From assembly GCA_001600455.1 (NCBI GenBank), contig BCKC01000004.1, positions 3,088,915 through 3,152,914 of the forward strand: a stretch of 64,000 nt of DNA. Reading direction: 5' to 3'. The notes beneath the pieces were generated by a model that searched no databases, had not been told where the DNA came from, and worked only from the letters and a program-made list of their open reading frames with translations. The DNA comes from Endocalyx cinctus. Taxonomy: Eukaryota; Ascomycota; Sordariomycetes; Amphisphaeriales; Apiosporaceae. Of this stretch, positions 11,156-24,304 are shown one piece after another. The position numbers and the translations under genes were made by a program. Each line of letters starts with the position of its first letter. The stretch's first letter is position 1.

Positions 11156-12550
11156 GGCGGAATAAGAATTCTATTTGGTGAGTATTGCCAATTGTAGTAG
11201 AGTGAATAGCAGAGTACTAAGGAAGAAATAAAAAAAAACTCGAAATAAGGCTGTTTTTATCTCTGTCAAAAAGCTGTGTCTTTCTTTAAATAACTAGCTT
11301 AACAAGTATTTGTTCTTATAAATTCAACGTAGAACGGATGATGAATACATACTTTGATAAGTCCAAAAGACATTTCGTTCAAGATAGGTACTGCAAGATT
11401 TTTCAATGCTTGCCTACCTAGTAGATACCTACTCGATATATACTTTGGTATATCCAATATACCTACCTAATTCCATATCATTCCAGAATATTGGTAGATA
11501 AGAGGGCAAACTTGACCTAATAGTTGTATCTCATCTCAGGCAACCTCGAACCGTGTTAGATACAGATATAGGAAAAGGAACAACGCATGTATGGAGTGAG
11601 CCATCTTTTCCTAGTATACGGCTGGTTACCACTCCCAAATTGACGTCATTTAATATTGAACAATAACCAGTATATGGAACACTGTTTCCGTGAATGAGTT
11701 TTTCCAAAGTCACACTCTCCAGAGGAACGTTATTGGAACAGGATAAAACACCAAAGATTGAGTTCCCTAATGGCTGACACTCGGCTCACCTGGCAGCCTC
11801 CAAAGGTGAACTTGCCGAAGCACGATGTCAGATTTAATAGAGAACTCATCCAAGCAATCACTTAGACATGCAAGAACTGGTTGAATCATCGTGACTCAAA
11901 AAAAAAAAAAAAAAAAGTTGACCTTAGACATAATTTGTATAAAAGCGTAAGTCCTCAGTTATTAGATAATAATAGGAGTAACAATCGCTATTTATTAGGC
12001 CACTTACAGGGAGTTAGGGACAGAAGGAGTGATAAGCAGATAAGCGCCACAAATGCCAAGACATCATACATAATCTCTAGGAAAGCTTCAGCCACAAGTT
12101 CTACTACGGAGCTACGTCACCTGTCATTGATCGTCGTTTGTCCTTTCTTTTTACCCACGAGCAGTCACAAGCTCCAAGCCGCGACTGAGTGAAGCTCTAA
12201 ATACGATATGCCTGGCTCTCGAAGCTGCCTGGGTTAACTTACGTACCCCTTCACACGTACATCGATAAACTTACAGCTTACTCTTTCCGTGTGAAGACCT
12301 CGAATAGAACCATCATATTCCTTACGATAACCCTCTGTCTTCATCTCAGGCACCGTTTTAACTATCATCTTCCTCGTCCAAGCATTCGCGAAGCTCTCGC
12401 CGAGGCCACCCCGGTAACCAGAGCTCCCTTTGCGACGTAACCTACCTGGTTCATAACCTATACTTAAATCTCATATCCACGACTTACTCCACCTTCTCTC
12501 TCCCATACAAACCAAACCGCCAACATCCAACCCAAAAAAAAAAAAACCCA
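11156..12550. other. Intergenic between relic and membrane-protein gene
   Basis: About 1.4 kb with a poly(A) run near 11898-11915. The plus-strand frame at 11881-12192 and the minus-strand frame at 11531-11713 have no family signature. No convincing gene seen. Confidence 0.5.
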
Positions 12551-13225
12551 ATGGATCTACAATCCACCACCTCCCGCCTCCGCCGCACCTTCGCCTACCG
12601 CGACGACGATGACGGCACCACCACCACCTCGGACGACGAGCCCGCCCTCGACGAGCAAGAGCAGGAAGATCTCATCGCCTCCCTGCAGCGAGAGAACGAG
12701 ACGCGCAACGGGCAGTTCCGCACCTTTCTCCTGGCGCTGCCGCTCGTCTCGGCCGTGCCTTACGCTGCAACTGTCTTCAGTAATAATCAGTCGTCGAATC
12801 TGTCCGTATTGCTCGCCCTGACGAGCTTAGCGTCTACGGGCTGGTTGCTTTGGACGTTGCCTCCGGGGATCACGGGGATCGAGGTTTTGGATGATTGGGT
12901 TTCGGGCGGTCGGTCGGGTTCGAGGCAGCAGAAGATGATGAAAGAACAGCAGCAGCGGGAAGCGTTGTTCGTAGGTGGGGCGAGTAGTCGGTCCCCCTTG
13001 GAGAGGTTCTTGCCTCTTCTTAATATCCTTCTGTGCGTCGTACTGGTCGCGACGGGGTTATTTGCGAGTAATAAGGGCAGCGGCGATCGATGGGGCGGAC
13101 ACGTGGGGTTGTCGAATCTTCCCGCTATCGTTTATGTCGTCGCCTTGGTCGCTAAGATGGTCATGGGCAGTGTGGATCCTGAAAAACAGCTCAGTGGTCT
13201 ACGGTATGAGTATAAAGGAGCATAA
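12551..13225 (+). CDS. Hypothetical four-helix membrane protein
   Basis: Intronless, 224 aa; the start is the first ATG after an A-rich leader. I do not recognise a named family. The acidic, Thr-rich N-terminus (about 1-55, DDDD and SDDEPALDEQEQED) is followed by four hydrophobic segments near residues 57-77, 83-103, 151-171 and 187-204. A Gln/Met/Arg-rich, probably cytosolic loop (QQKMMKEQQQRE) separates the two hairpins. The C-terminus ends in a short charged tail. Codon use and GC content are those of a real gene, and the frame is much richer in GC than its flanks. Predicted role: an integral membrane protein of the endomembrane system; function unknown. Confidence 0.75.
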   Translation: MDLQSTTSRLRRTFAYRDDDDGTTTTSDDEPALDEQEQEDLIASLQRENETRNGQFRTFLLALPLVSAVPYAATVFSNNQSSNLSVLLALTSLASTGWLLWTLPPGITGIEVLDDWVSGGRSGSRQQKMMKEQQQREALFVGGASSRSPLERFLPLLNILLCVVLVATGLFASNKGSGDRWGGHVGLSNLPAIVYVVALVAKMVMGSVDPEKQLSGLRYEYKGA

Positions 13226-13876
13226 AACTAAATAAATAAATAAAAAACGAAGTCCTGTAAAATAGACGACGTAACTTACATTTCATTAGATATATTTCAT
13301 ATGATAAGTTTACGTTACATGAACCATAGTCTCTTTAGTGCGGCATATCACAGTAAAGATTTCTGCTTGAAATTCAACTTGGGTTTTAGTATTCTTGAAG
13401 TTATCAATATACTTAGCTCCTTTAATATCTAAAGTCGCTAGGTGATGTAAATCTAGTTGGCACATTATCTATCCCCTCTCATTTTCTTCTCAAATTTATT
13501 GTAAGTGCCTTGCTCTTTTTTGCGCCAACTAGACCTGCAGTCATCGCTTCTCGACCCGGTCATCTATACCCTACTCCCCCCTTTTTTTTTCCAGCGAAGG
13601 TAAGACTGAAATGATTCACCGACATGTACCAGTCTCGAGTTCTTGGCCCTTCTTTCCATTAAATCCCAAGCATGCTTGCTTCTGCCCGAAATTAGATGCT
13701 TCTGATAAGTGTGACCGCCCATTCTCTCATCCTTAAACACCACCGTGGGATAAGAAAAAAACTAGGTACTATAATAGAAAAGAAAAGAAATGGAATAGTA
13801 AACTCAATATAAACATTGAAATATACCGCCGTTGTGAGAAGATGGCCGAAATGCCCAGTATGATACTTTTTTCTGT
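13226..13876. other. Convergent intergenic region
   Basis: 651 bp between the 3' ends of the membrane-protein gene and PHO81. T-rich tracts; nothing else seen. Confidence 0.5.
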
Positions 13877-16800
13877 CTATACGTCTATCGATTTATTGAA
13901 GCGCAAAACACCATTAGTTTTCAGTATTCCATCAATGCCCTTAGGCATGTGTGAATATAGATCTTCTGTCGTGTGTGACTCTGGCATAGGTTCCGTAGAC
14001 TTATCCATTACCAATGCCAGTCCGTGGGATTTGATTGCATCTATGAGAGCTGGTACCATGGCCTAGCAAAATTAATGTTAGCAATTTTAAGCTTGGGTAC
14101 GCTGACAAAACAATATCCACAGGAACAACTGAAATCATGTTGGATATTACTTACAAAAAGCCGAGAGCAGCAAACCAAGCCCATAAAGTTGTTGCTCTGC
14201 GCTATCCTTACAGCTTCTTTGACGGAAAAGGTTCTCCTGCCGCAGCCCTGGATCACGTTCGGCGCAGGTATAATCTCCTCTCTTCCTAAATCATTGCACA
14301 AGAAAACGGGGAAGTTGGGCTGCTTCCAATTCAATGTTGTGCATACTGTCGGGTTGTAAGAACTGAACACGACAGACCGGACACCGTCAACGGCCGAGTT
14401 TCTCTGATTCCGCTGCTCTCTAGCGTGGTCAAATACTACAGTTAGTATGGAGTCAACAAAGTTATTAACATTGGTCGAAGGTCTCAATCCAAACTGTCTT
14501 TCCTCATCTTCGGACGGGTAAATGATTTGGACATTGACGTGCATCCACGCGGGAAGAAGTGCTAGTGCTTGCTCCAAGGAAATCCCCGCCGTGGTTAGAA
14601 TGCGGTGAACATTGGCAATGTTCGAGGCATCATGCATTGGTACAGATCCCAGCTGCTCTCGACTTGGAAAGTTATATGTTGCGGCTGTGAACTGTTCGTA
14701 GCTGAGGCGACACACTGGTATGTCAACAACTCCGCACCTTATTGTCCAGCTTGGCCAGATAATAGGAATGCCATCGCTAGTGTGCTGGACATACAGCTGA
14801 ACAAAATCTCCAGACAAGCTCGAACCGGTTACGAACATCGTTGGATTTTGATCCAATTGACTTGTGGCTTTCCAATACGTTTCAAAATCCGTGATCTCCA
14901 GTGGAGTGCCCTGAAACGGTTTGATTACTTGGGTCGTAAATGTGATTTGTCCTATGGCTCGCAATCGAGGGTCAAACAGCGGCAGACAGCATTTTCCACT
15001 GTTACCGAGTGAAGCTCGGAAAGATGTCGGTAGAGCGACGGTCTTCGCAATGACTTTCGCGCCGTATGTGGGGAAGACGTCGAAATCAAGAGTGAACGTA
15101 TCAAGGTCATCCACTTGAAAGGATATAAGTCGAGTATCTTCTTGGAAGGGTAGGATAATGTTCTTCGGTATGAGATCGGATAGTTTAGATGATATGGTGA
15201 GTCTCGCAGCAGGGTATTTACTGTCGTGGAAGAATACCAATGACTTGTCACCGTCTTCCTCGAAACTGATCTGTATTACAGTTTTAGTATCCAGGAAGTT
15301 GTGACCGTATCTCCTAAGCGGAAGTATCGGCGGCGGTAGCTCGAGTATGGGTATCGCATCGGCATCTAGCGACATTGGCATAGGGCCGCCGTCACTGTCC
15401 ATAGGAGCCAAGAGAGAGCTGCCTGCCTGCAACATCATAGGACTTGCCGTCTTTCCCTTTTGATAAGGCGTGAGAAGCTGCATGCACGCCAGGTGTCCTT
15501 CCCAAGCGGCATAATACATAGCGGGCAATTCCTTCTCGTCGACAATATTGGCGTTGACTCCAACCCTCAATAACTCCTGGAGACAAGGTACATTTCCCTC
15601 GCTCGCAGCATGTACTAGGGGCGTCCAGCCGTACAGCTTGTCAATTTGGTCGAGGTCGGCTCCATATTGCTGCAGGAGACGAAGTAGCTGCGGCGTCTGG
15701 CCCGAGCGAGCCACGAGGTGTTGTGGGTACAATCCCTCGGCATCAGGTAGTATCCTAGCACCATGCTGTAAGAGCATCTCAACAATCTCCATATTGCCTC
15801 GCTCACAAGCCAAATTAAGTGGAATATGGTCTGCTTCCGACTTAGGATCTAATCGTTGTGTGTTGGAGAGAAGGCGCTGAACGCATGCTAGGTGGCCGTG
15901 GATAATAGCGTGAATCAAAGGGGTGAAATTGTCGTGATCAATCATATCGATAGTCGAGCTATCGGTATCAGCTGTCCTATACGTTAGTAAAGTGATATTC
16001 ACTGGATAGGAATTATCGGTAACGCACCTTGTAGGAGCGCCTCGAGCATGTCAAGTCGTCCATGCATACTTGCGTAATGGAGAGGAGCTCGACCGTAGAC
16101 GTCAGTTCTGCTTACTGCTACTCCACCAGAAAGACCAATCCCTAAAACAAAAGTGTTGCCATATATCGTGGCCTGATGAAGACAGTTGCGCTCGTTGATA
16201 TCATCTTCTGATTTTATATCAACAAGACCAGTTTCCAACAATACTTCCAGAGACGCCTGAGGTGCTTCGTGGATAGCCGCAAGGAATGTGCGAGTGACTC
16301 TTTCCATTAGTGGGACATCCATTTTCGGAGCGTCGGGTGCCGACTGCATTCGCGCAAGGAGATCCCTTAAAGAATCTAGGTTACCGGTAATAGCAGTGTC
16401 AAGTAGCAAACTGTCTACGTCTCCTTCGTCAGTACCAAGGAGATGCTGACTACTGACCATATGTTCCTCCCGAGCTTCGAAAGTAACATGGTCACCATCG
16501 GCCCAGGCACCCAACTCTTGTAGGCTGGTAGTTGCCTGATCCGAGAGTTCGCTGATGACTGGTGCGTTGAAAAAAGGTTGTACTTCTACAGCTCGCGAGA
16601 GGTATAGCTCTTTCGTCTTCGACTTTGAAGTCTTGTCCCATTTTTTGAGAATTTTGGAGAACGCCGTACCATTGATCTCGACGAATTGCTGCAGTTTATT
16701 GAGATCATTGGCAAACTGCTGAAAGCCTTCCTCCAACGTGGTAAATTTGGCAGATCGTCTAGATACTCCCTGGCGAGATTGTAGGACTTTCTTTTTGTCG

Positions 16801-17495
16801 AGTAGTGTCTTCAAACGGATTTTGAGCTAATATTAAATTAGCATCATTGTAGATCTGAACCGCACGACCCCTTACTTACCTCTGCTTCCTTTTGCAGATA
16901 AAATGCATTGACTTTTTCCAGCTCTCGTTCCTGGGGAGTGACGGTTAGTAAATTTTCTTATCCAATACAACGATACCAGGTGGACGTAAAGGACAGTCTT
17001 ACCAACTGGAAGAAGAACTTTGCTTTGTTCGCCTCTAAAGCGGCTTGAGTGTCTATCGGCGCAGGGGGGAGATAGGGGTCATTCTGAGCACTGAGAACAG
17101 GTGTAGCAGATAGTTTTTTGATAAGCTATTGGCATGGTATCAGCAGCACATCCTTAGTCCACCCTTGAAGATCATTAAAACTCCGCATCCATAAAAGCGA
17201 TAAGTACTTCAAAGGGAAGTTGTCCCATCATCTGCGTTTACAAACATAAAGAAGGGAAGACAAGACTGCAGGGCGAAGTGGAACTCCGCCTGAAGCAGTA
17301 GCAACACCGCTAACACACCTTTTTAAGACCTTTATAATTCACAAAGCTGGCCGCATATTCTGGGACCTCAAGCTGTCGCTTTTGAATCTGCTTGCCGAAT
17401 TTCCTGGGGGCTAATCAGCGATATCCTTTATCCCACTCCGACAAACTATAGACATCGCGGACAAAATTGAGTATAATAAAAGAGGGAACGTACAT
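13877..17495 (-). CDS. PHO81: PHO81/NUC-2-like CDK inhibitor (SPX, ankyrin, GDPD-like)
   Basis: Seven minus-strand coding exons (17494-17495, 17319-17403, 17003-17125, 16880-16930, 16028-16826, 14155-15971, 13877-14062) give 1020 aa. In yeast and Neurospora this protein senses phosphate and inhibits the Pho80-Pho85 type cyclin-CDK under starvation. The N-terminal SPX domain starts with MKFGKQIQKRQL and runs to about residue 190. Ankyrin repeats span about 270-500 (ALLQ/HDNFTPLIHAIIHGHLACVQ and others). The C-terminal third resembles a degenerate glycerophosphodiesterase domain (FSSYNPTVCTTLNWKQPNFP). The start codon is split: AT lies in exon 1 and G in exon 2, across a 90-nt intron. Only the spliced form begins with the canonical MKFG. 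The junction between exons 5 and 6 uses the acceptor GGACAG, the only nearby one that keeps frame. Confidence 0.92.
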
Positions 17496-20005
17496 GGCGC
17501 TCGTGTAGAAGCGGACAGCTAGCTTTTATATGCGCCTTACATGAACGGAGGCCTCAAAAAGAGACAGACAAGCAAAATTGGCTGTAGTTGACCGAGTGCC
17601 CGACTCCCGAGTGGCGCTATATGCCGATAGTGCTGTGTTACCAGAGTGGGACTCGGTTGACAGAGAGACAGTACAGAGTAATCAGTAGATGCACAGCCAG
17701 TCCCGGCACTATACGTCAGCTATTTCATGCGTGGGGGAAATATCGAATATCTGTAGCTAGGGCAATAATAGATACGTGTTCAACGTCACGAGCCGTGAGT
17801 TGATTTGCGGACCGACCGAATTCAATCAGAAGTAGACCATACGTGTCAGGCCAGATGGAATAACCTAATGAGGGGTTACCGTGAGTATGTATCAGCTGTC
17901 TGTATGTACATCTAATCGGTTACAATACGGGTTTGCGGGAAAGCGGTGCATTGCAGGAAGACGATGCAAAGACTGGTGAAGGGTAGACGGGGTGTATGAA
18001 GCTTAACATAGGCCGGGTACCTACGTTAAAATATGACGAATGCGTAGGTACTTGGGGATAATAAACAGTGAAGTTCACAATAGAGAGAAAGTAGTACCGA
18101 AAGATACGTCGTTGTGTCGCTAAGGAAATTAGGTAAGACGATCTGTTGGAGGTAACTGACAACTGACTGACTCACTATATCAACCGGAAAGCCCAATAGG
18201 TTGATGCCGTACTGATGCGGTGGGGGTCAAACGGGGGTGTCTTTCTTTTTTTTTTTTTTAAGATGTGAGTAGATGTGAAAGGGAATTGAGAATGTAACAT
18301 CTGATAATGAGTTAATAGGAGATATCACGACGTTTGAGAAATCCAATATAAAAAAAAAGGGTTTAAATGATATTGTCGCGGCAAGAGTAAAGGGTACAAG
18401 GGTCTAACAGTTTTATACTGAGTACTGTAAGTAGGTACTACCTACTCCGTACATATGTATAAAATATGACTAAAATAACGGAAATATTATGGGATTCCTA
18501 AGGGGTCAAATCATTTCTTGCAGGTACCTTACATGAAGTCAACTTTATATTTGCGTTAAGACCGCCGCGTCCGGATTATCGCGTACGAGGTGCAATATGT
18601 GGAACAAAAGGCAGAAGAAGGACGGGGGGTTGTAGGAGCTCCAAGGCTAAATTCTCATAGTCCTAGATAAGTAATAATTATCTTGGGTACTTCTCAGTTT
18701 GGTTCTGTTCTGTACGTATTTAGTATATACACTAAGAGGGTGAAATGAAAGAAACTGGTTTGATGCGAAGGAGAATGGTTGCCCTAATTCACGTAGACGG
18801 CAGCAGAGTTATATATCTGGCAAAATAATTTTTTTTTCAAGGAAAAAAAAAAAATTCTCCTCTGTATTTTTTCTAATTAAAGAAGATGATTTTTTTTCTC
18901 TCTCTCTCCCTCTTTTCCGAGTTTACGTCGACAAGCTATGAACAAGAAGGACATTAACTTTAGTGCTCCGCTTAGTATCTCGTCGCTAGCACCGTAAATG
19001 TGCATATGTAAAATATGATATATAAATATGGAGGGTGATAAGTAAAGAGATATATACTTAAGATAGATGGTGGGGCATGTAACCTACATGTGTCCACGCC
19101 AGCCAACTAATAACCCACCTGCTAGACTACTTGTACTGTATGTATCGATATATCACATATTTGAATTGAAAGGTATTTATGTATAATAAGCCCAAGTGAG
19201 CTTATGACTTTGAGAATATCCAATGGATCCAATGTATATGAAAGTATTGTACTGTATGCCCGAAGTATTCAACTCAAATTTCTAGGATTAAGATTCAAAC
19301 GATAGAACCTTACCTTTAAGAGTCCCCCTCACTATGCTTATCTTTTCAGCCCTCAAACCCCCAAGAGATATGCATCTAGCCTCGTCGCTCACGTCTTTTG
19401 AACGTACGGTAAAAAAATATCATTATTGATATATGAATATTCTTGAACGAAGAGGCTAAAGATATGTAATACTTCTGATGAACATTCAATGAATAGTGGA
19501 GTACTCTACTCATGAAGCGCGGGGCATATCGAGTTTTCGACATAAAATATGGTCACGTATGCGCGTGCTAGTGATTTATCTAGGCCAAGATACATCCTTC
19601 AAGCCTTCGCATGAACCAATAAGAACCGGTTTATCAACCTCGTGGTCTTTCTAAGGTCAACAATGCATCCACCATGCAAGGTGCAAGGCTGTAAACCTGT
19701 ACGGACGATTGAACTTCTGAAAATGTTGAGGGGTCGCCTTTAAAAGTCGAAGTTGCTCTGATTATGTCATTGCATCTTGGCATTCTGTTATGTATTCACC
19801 CCGCGTCTATCTGCCTATCTCCTCAGTGGTATCCCTCGGATTGAACGACTTTTTCCCAATACTTAAATCAAATGTACCATTTTTTTTTTACAGTAGACCT
19901 ATCTCCAATTTTTCGTAATTATACCGTTGCCGTGATATCCAACTAATATTCATATATTATACAAGAGAAGCGCAGATTATCGTGTTTAGCTTCTCGCAAT
20001 GCTTT
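17496..20005. other. Large intergenic region, PHO81 promoter side
   Basis: About 2.5 kb, AT-rich. It contains the PHO81 promoter and the 3' flank of the P450. It has poly(T)/poly(A) runs near 18247-18260 and 18829-18854 and one TACTCCGTA motif at 18443-18451. Short frames at 17588-17803 (+) and 17920-18162 (-) look like chance. No transposon ends or RNA gene recognised. Confidence 0.5.
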
Positions 20006-21917
20006 TCACCTTTTTACTGGGCTCAAGTGAACATTCAATGGCACTCTGTCCCAGAGAGGGTACGCTTTCTGTCTTTCGATCCAATTTTGACAGTCATCGT
20101 CAAGAGTGAGATCAAAATCAAAGATGGTGCGAGCAAGAATCAGCCGCATTTCTGCGTATGCGAGACTAGATTGTGTATTAGTATATACGTTCGATGAAAG
20201 ATGAGTTATTTTTTTTTTTAAAAAAAAAAAAAAAACATACTTGCGACCAATGCAGTTTCTTGGTCCGACGTTGAAAGCTTGCAGAGCTTCCAGCCTGTTT
20301 CCAGCCTTGAGTGCTTCTTCAGGCGTGGCCAAGAATCGTTCTGGGTCGAATTTCCAAGGTTCCGCCCAGTTTTCCTTGCTATGGTTTATCGACCATTGCT
20401 GAACCTCGACAAAAGTCTGATCCAAAATTTATATTAATTTCCTCCGCTCAATGCATTGTATGATTTAGGGGGAATACTCACACCGCCAGGAACGTAACGA
20501 CCGCATACCTGTCCTCCCTCCGGAGTTACTTGTCGCACAAGCGTTGCCGTAACGGGGGGATATAGGCGCAATCCTTCGTTTAGTACTGCCAGCATATAAG
20601 AAAGCTGACCAACTGAGTTTATAGTGATTTCATCCGATGATTTGAAGCTGGATCGAACCTCCTCCTTTAGCCTCTCGTGAACCTCGGGGTGACTCAGGAG
20701 GAGGTAAGTTGCGCCTGCGAGTAACGTTGCAGTTGTCTCGGACCCGGCAAGCACCAGAATGAAAGCGTTCGCAGATAGCTTGTCAAACGTTAAGTTCTTT
20801 GCGGAGTACTGTTAGTGCATCATCCAAGGCGCCACGAGGTAATATAAGTAGGTAGCTTACCCATTCTTCACGTTTCTTTACGATACCCTCGAACAAGTCC
20901 TCGCGCGGCTTCTTCTCATCTAATCGAGACTGGACCATCTCCTCGGTATAGGCTTGGACTTTTGCAATAGCGCTTCCTCCAAGAAGAAATAACCACTGCA
21001 CAACGTCCCCTAGACCAACGTAGGTCATCGATACGGTGATAGCGCCTAGTTTGATACTCTTCAGGATAAATTCAATCCAGGGATGATACTCGGAACTCTC
21101 GAGACACTTAAACGACTTGCCGAATACTAAATTGCCGACGATGTCGAAAGTAGTAAAGTTGTACCAAGCCTCCATGTTCTGTTTCATGTCTCCACGATCG
21201 CATTCCTCGTGCAGGCGTTGCAGTAGTAGATCTACATACTTCATAATCATAGGCTCCTGCTGGCGCATAGCGCTATCCGAGAACCCATGAGACAGCGCCC
21301 TGCGAAACTTGGAGTGCTCCTCGCGATCCGCATTGAGAATACTGGTGGGAACACTCCGGATGCTATGGTTAAAAGTTTCGGTCTTAGGAAACTCTCCCAC
21401 TTAAAAGAATAAATTTTTTTAGCCAAAAATTAATAATAACGTGTCCATTTCGAGGAAGTACTTACAGTTGCTTTTGGTGCCTATGTGGTGACCGTAGATA
21501 TCTTTCCATGCTCTCACGTCCGTGTACGAAAGATGAGATGGTCCTATACGGACCACGGGCCCGTAGATATCATGAAGTTTCTGCGTATGGTGCGCCTGCA
21601 CACCGGTAGAATGCTGGATGGCGAATGGAAGCCCGGATGCCGCTTGCAGAAGTGGACCGGGGTAGTCTTTGAGCGGATGGAAATAAATATTATAGATTAT
21701 TGTTGACGCTTGCCATGCTAGTATCTATACGGACAAAATATAATAGTTAGATCTTGTACGGGAATGTTATTCAAGTAGAAATAAACATCACCCGGAACTT
21801 TATTTCTTCATATCGGTTATTTTAAAGTTAGAAGGAATACCATACCAAACTCAACACGGCGGTCGCATACAACCAAGCGTTGGAGGAGGGTTGTGCATTA
21901 TCAAGTCCCGATGTCAT
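20006..21917 (-). CDS. Cytochrome P450 monooxygenase
   Basis: Six minus-strand exons, 21846-21917, 21466-21724, 20861-21399, 20482-20796, 20241-20416 and 20006-20165, give 506 aa. An N-terminal hydrophobic segment (NAWLYATAVLSLILAW) anchors it in the ER, followed by the proline-rich hinge HPLKDYPGP. The oxygen-activating I-helix motif is AGSETT (about 307-312). The K-helix ExxR is in NEGLRLYPP, PERF is present, and the haem-binding loop is FNVGPRNCIGRN with ligand Cys450. All essential residues are therefore intact. The sequence looks like the fungal group that includes isotrichodermin C-15 hydroxylase (CYP65-like), but I cannot fix the family. No reductase, synthase or transporter lies nearby, so the substrate is unknown. 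Exon 1 is 72 nt, and a 33-base poly(A/T) region sits in the last intron. Confidence 0.93.
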
Positions 21918-22851
21918 CGCGCCAAGTACTTAACGAACTCTATTTAAGAAATTATTTAAGAATCTGAGTAAGGCTTGATGACAGCATCCATGGAAATAGA
22001 AGACAAATACAAAAAAAGAATATAAATTTCGTCGATAGAATTAATATAATAAAGTACAGATAATTCGTACTAGGTTAGGTTAATAATAATATTAGAGTAA
22101 TTGAGATATATACCTACTTTTTATGTGCCCTGCGTCGAGGGTTTGTTACATTCCCCCATCTGACTCGTCGAAACGACAAGGGGGGTCTGTGATGAAACAA
22201 TCCAGGCTAGTGCGGGTCGATATGGCGAGATAGATCCAATGAATCGTCATAAATATCATCTTATATTCGGATGTTTCATGATCCGAGCGCGCACTTGGTG
22301 GTTGGATTATCGCTAGCAATTCTACGTATACATACTACGCCTTATAGTACGAGATTACATATATACAAGTATACGTACATTGGGACTCTGTCGGAATAGT
22401 AAATAGGGCTGGAACTGCTCCCCAGATCTTACACGGGTGACGGCACATGTCATTAGCTCGTTGTACGGAGTACTAGGTACACGTTGTGTGTGTAACCCCA
22501 ATTCTGCACAACGCTGAGCTGAGGTTTTTGCTAGTATAAATTGGTTATTTTACGAGCACATCTTGTGATGTTATTTTGATCAATAACTACTTTGAGCAGT
22601 TCGATCGTACACGAATACGAGAAACTTGGTCTTTTCGACAAGTATTAAACTAAGCTAACCTAGGTAGCTACCATGTACATCTGGAGTGCATCTGGGGTGC
22701 ATCTGCATTTGATTTTCCTAAATAGGTAATAAAACACCTCTATTCAGGATGAAGAGTGCACGGTGAACGCCAGTATCTCCTTTGGCTAAGAAACCTCATC
22801 ATACAGGATCTAATGCGCAATCAGATTCGTTCATTTTATTGCGATTCATCC
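21918..22851. other. Intergenic, P450 promoter / CUE5 3' flank
   Basis: 934 bp, AT-rich. It holds TACGGAGTA at 22464-22472 and AACCTAGGTAGCTACC near 22657-22672. No gene seen. Confidence 0.5.
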
Positions 22852-24304
22852 TCAAGCCTTCTTATCATCAGTTTTTGCAGAAGAGCTGACCAAACTGTCG
22901 GCCATCGCATCAGCCGTAGCCTGCTTAAGTCTCTCGGTATCCTCCATCTTGATCTCCTTGTGACCTCCCTCGTCCTCACTGTCTCCGAGGCTGAAGGGGT
23001 CATTCTCGGCTATCGGGTTCGGCTCAACCGATGACAAAGGTTGCCATTTGCTCTGTTTGCCGGGAGGCGGGGTTGCACTGCTGTCCTTCGGAGGGATCTT
23101 AGGCGATGCATCGTAGGGGCCAATATCTTCAACACCGTCCTTAAAGGCAACCTTGCGACTATCCGTCTTGGGCGACGTAACGGTCGGGGGTCTGTACACA
23201 TTAGGTTTGCCGGACTGGCGAGCTTGGCCTGGTCCTATGTTAGCATAATTATAAAATTAAGGACTGATTTAGAGGAACGAAAGAAAGAACGAAACACTCA
23301 CTTCCATCGGGGTTAAGTCTCATTCCAGCGAAATCGTCGCTAAGGACTTGAGGGTCGGCGTCATAACGGTGGTAGTCATTACTTCTTCGACTGCCTTCGC
23401 CGCTTCCTCTCTGGTACTGATGTCGCGAAGGTTGCGACTCATCTTCCTCGTCATCGTACTCTCCATCCATCTTCTTCTTGAGGTTATTGAACCATGTATT
23501 GACCTTCGACTGGGTCTCGAGGAAGCCTTTGCGCAAGTTGTCACGAATGACGGGTAGATCATCGTCGATGAAGCTGTGCTCTCGGTCATACATCTCATTG
23601 GGTTTCAAACCAGTCGCCTGTCGCTGATAAGGTCCTCCACGGTTTGTTGTTCTGTCTTCGTAGGCACCGACGTTATCGTAGTGTTCGGCGAGCTGACGAG
23701 CATATAGCTCATCTGCTTCCATCTGTGACATAGGACTTCGGCCAGTGGGTCGTGGAGGTTGAGGAGGAGGAGCTGCTTCCTGAGCAGGTTCATTATGCAC
23801 GGCATCGGGGTCGCTCATGCCTAATTTTAATCAGTAAGCCGTACGTATTCAATATGTTGGAAATATCTTACCGAGGAGGGCATTGAAGGCAGGGTCAATG
23901 CGACCGCCACTTGCATTAAGTACAGCTCTGATGACAGGGAGTTCGATGCTAGGAAATGCTTCCTTTAGCATCATTTCGTTCTTTTGCTGCTCTGTAACAG
24001 GTCGCGGAGGTTTTGTCGGAACGGCTTCTCCTGTGGTAGTCGTAGCGTTCGTAGTAGCTGCGTTGGAAGCCGCGGAGGGAGTAGGGTTGGCACCGCTATC
24101 GCTAAGCAGGCCAGTCTCTTGTACATCATCGTCATCCATCTCGAACGGTCGCACGGTAGTAGGAGATTCAGGGCCCGAAGTAGGCTGATTGGCTTTGCTC
24201 TAACATGAAAGAACGTTCTGTATTAGCTGGGTTACATGGGTGAGGATAAGTGATATAGATTGGATTTAAGGTACAAGACTCACCGTATCAGTAGGAGCGG
24301 ACAT
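22852..24304 (-). CDS. CUE5: CUE-domain ubiquitin-binding autophagy adaptor, Cue5-like
   Basis: Four minus-strand exons, 24284-24304, 23872-24199, 23302-23820 and 22852-23234, give 416 aa. Exon 1 encodes only seven residues. A CUE domain lies at about 75-118 (LKEAFPSIELPVIRAVLNAS and a terminal NALLG); the Phe-Pro and di-leucine elements that bind ubiquitin are present. The middle is rich in charged residues (KVNTWFNNLKKKMDGEYDDE). Near the C-terminus is WQPL (bases 23035-23046), matching the Atg8-interacting motif type described for yeast Cue5. An acidic patch follows. Yeast Cue5 links ubiquitinated aggregates to autophagosomes, and the same role is inferred here. It is divergent from the DHX35-like gene across 525 bp. 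Confidence 0.85.

Noticed and set aside
7670..21917. Secondary-metabolite cluster built around the LaeA-like gene and the P450
   Set aside because: They are 10 kb apart with COX11, PHO81 and other housekeeping genes around them, and no synthase, transporter or cluster regulator is present.
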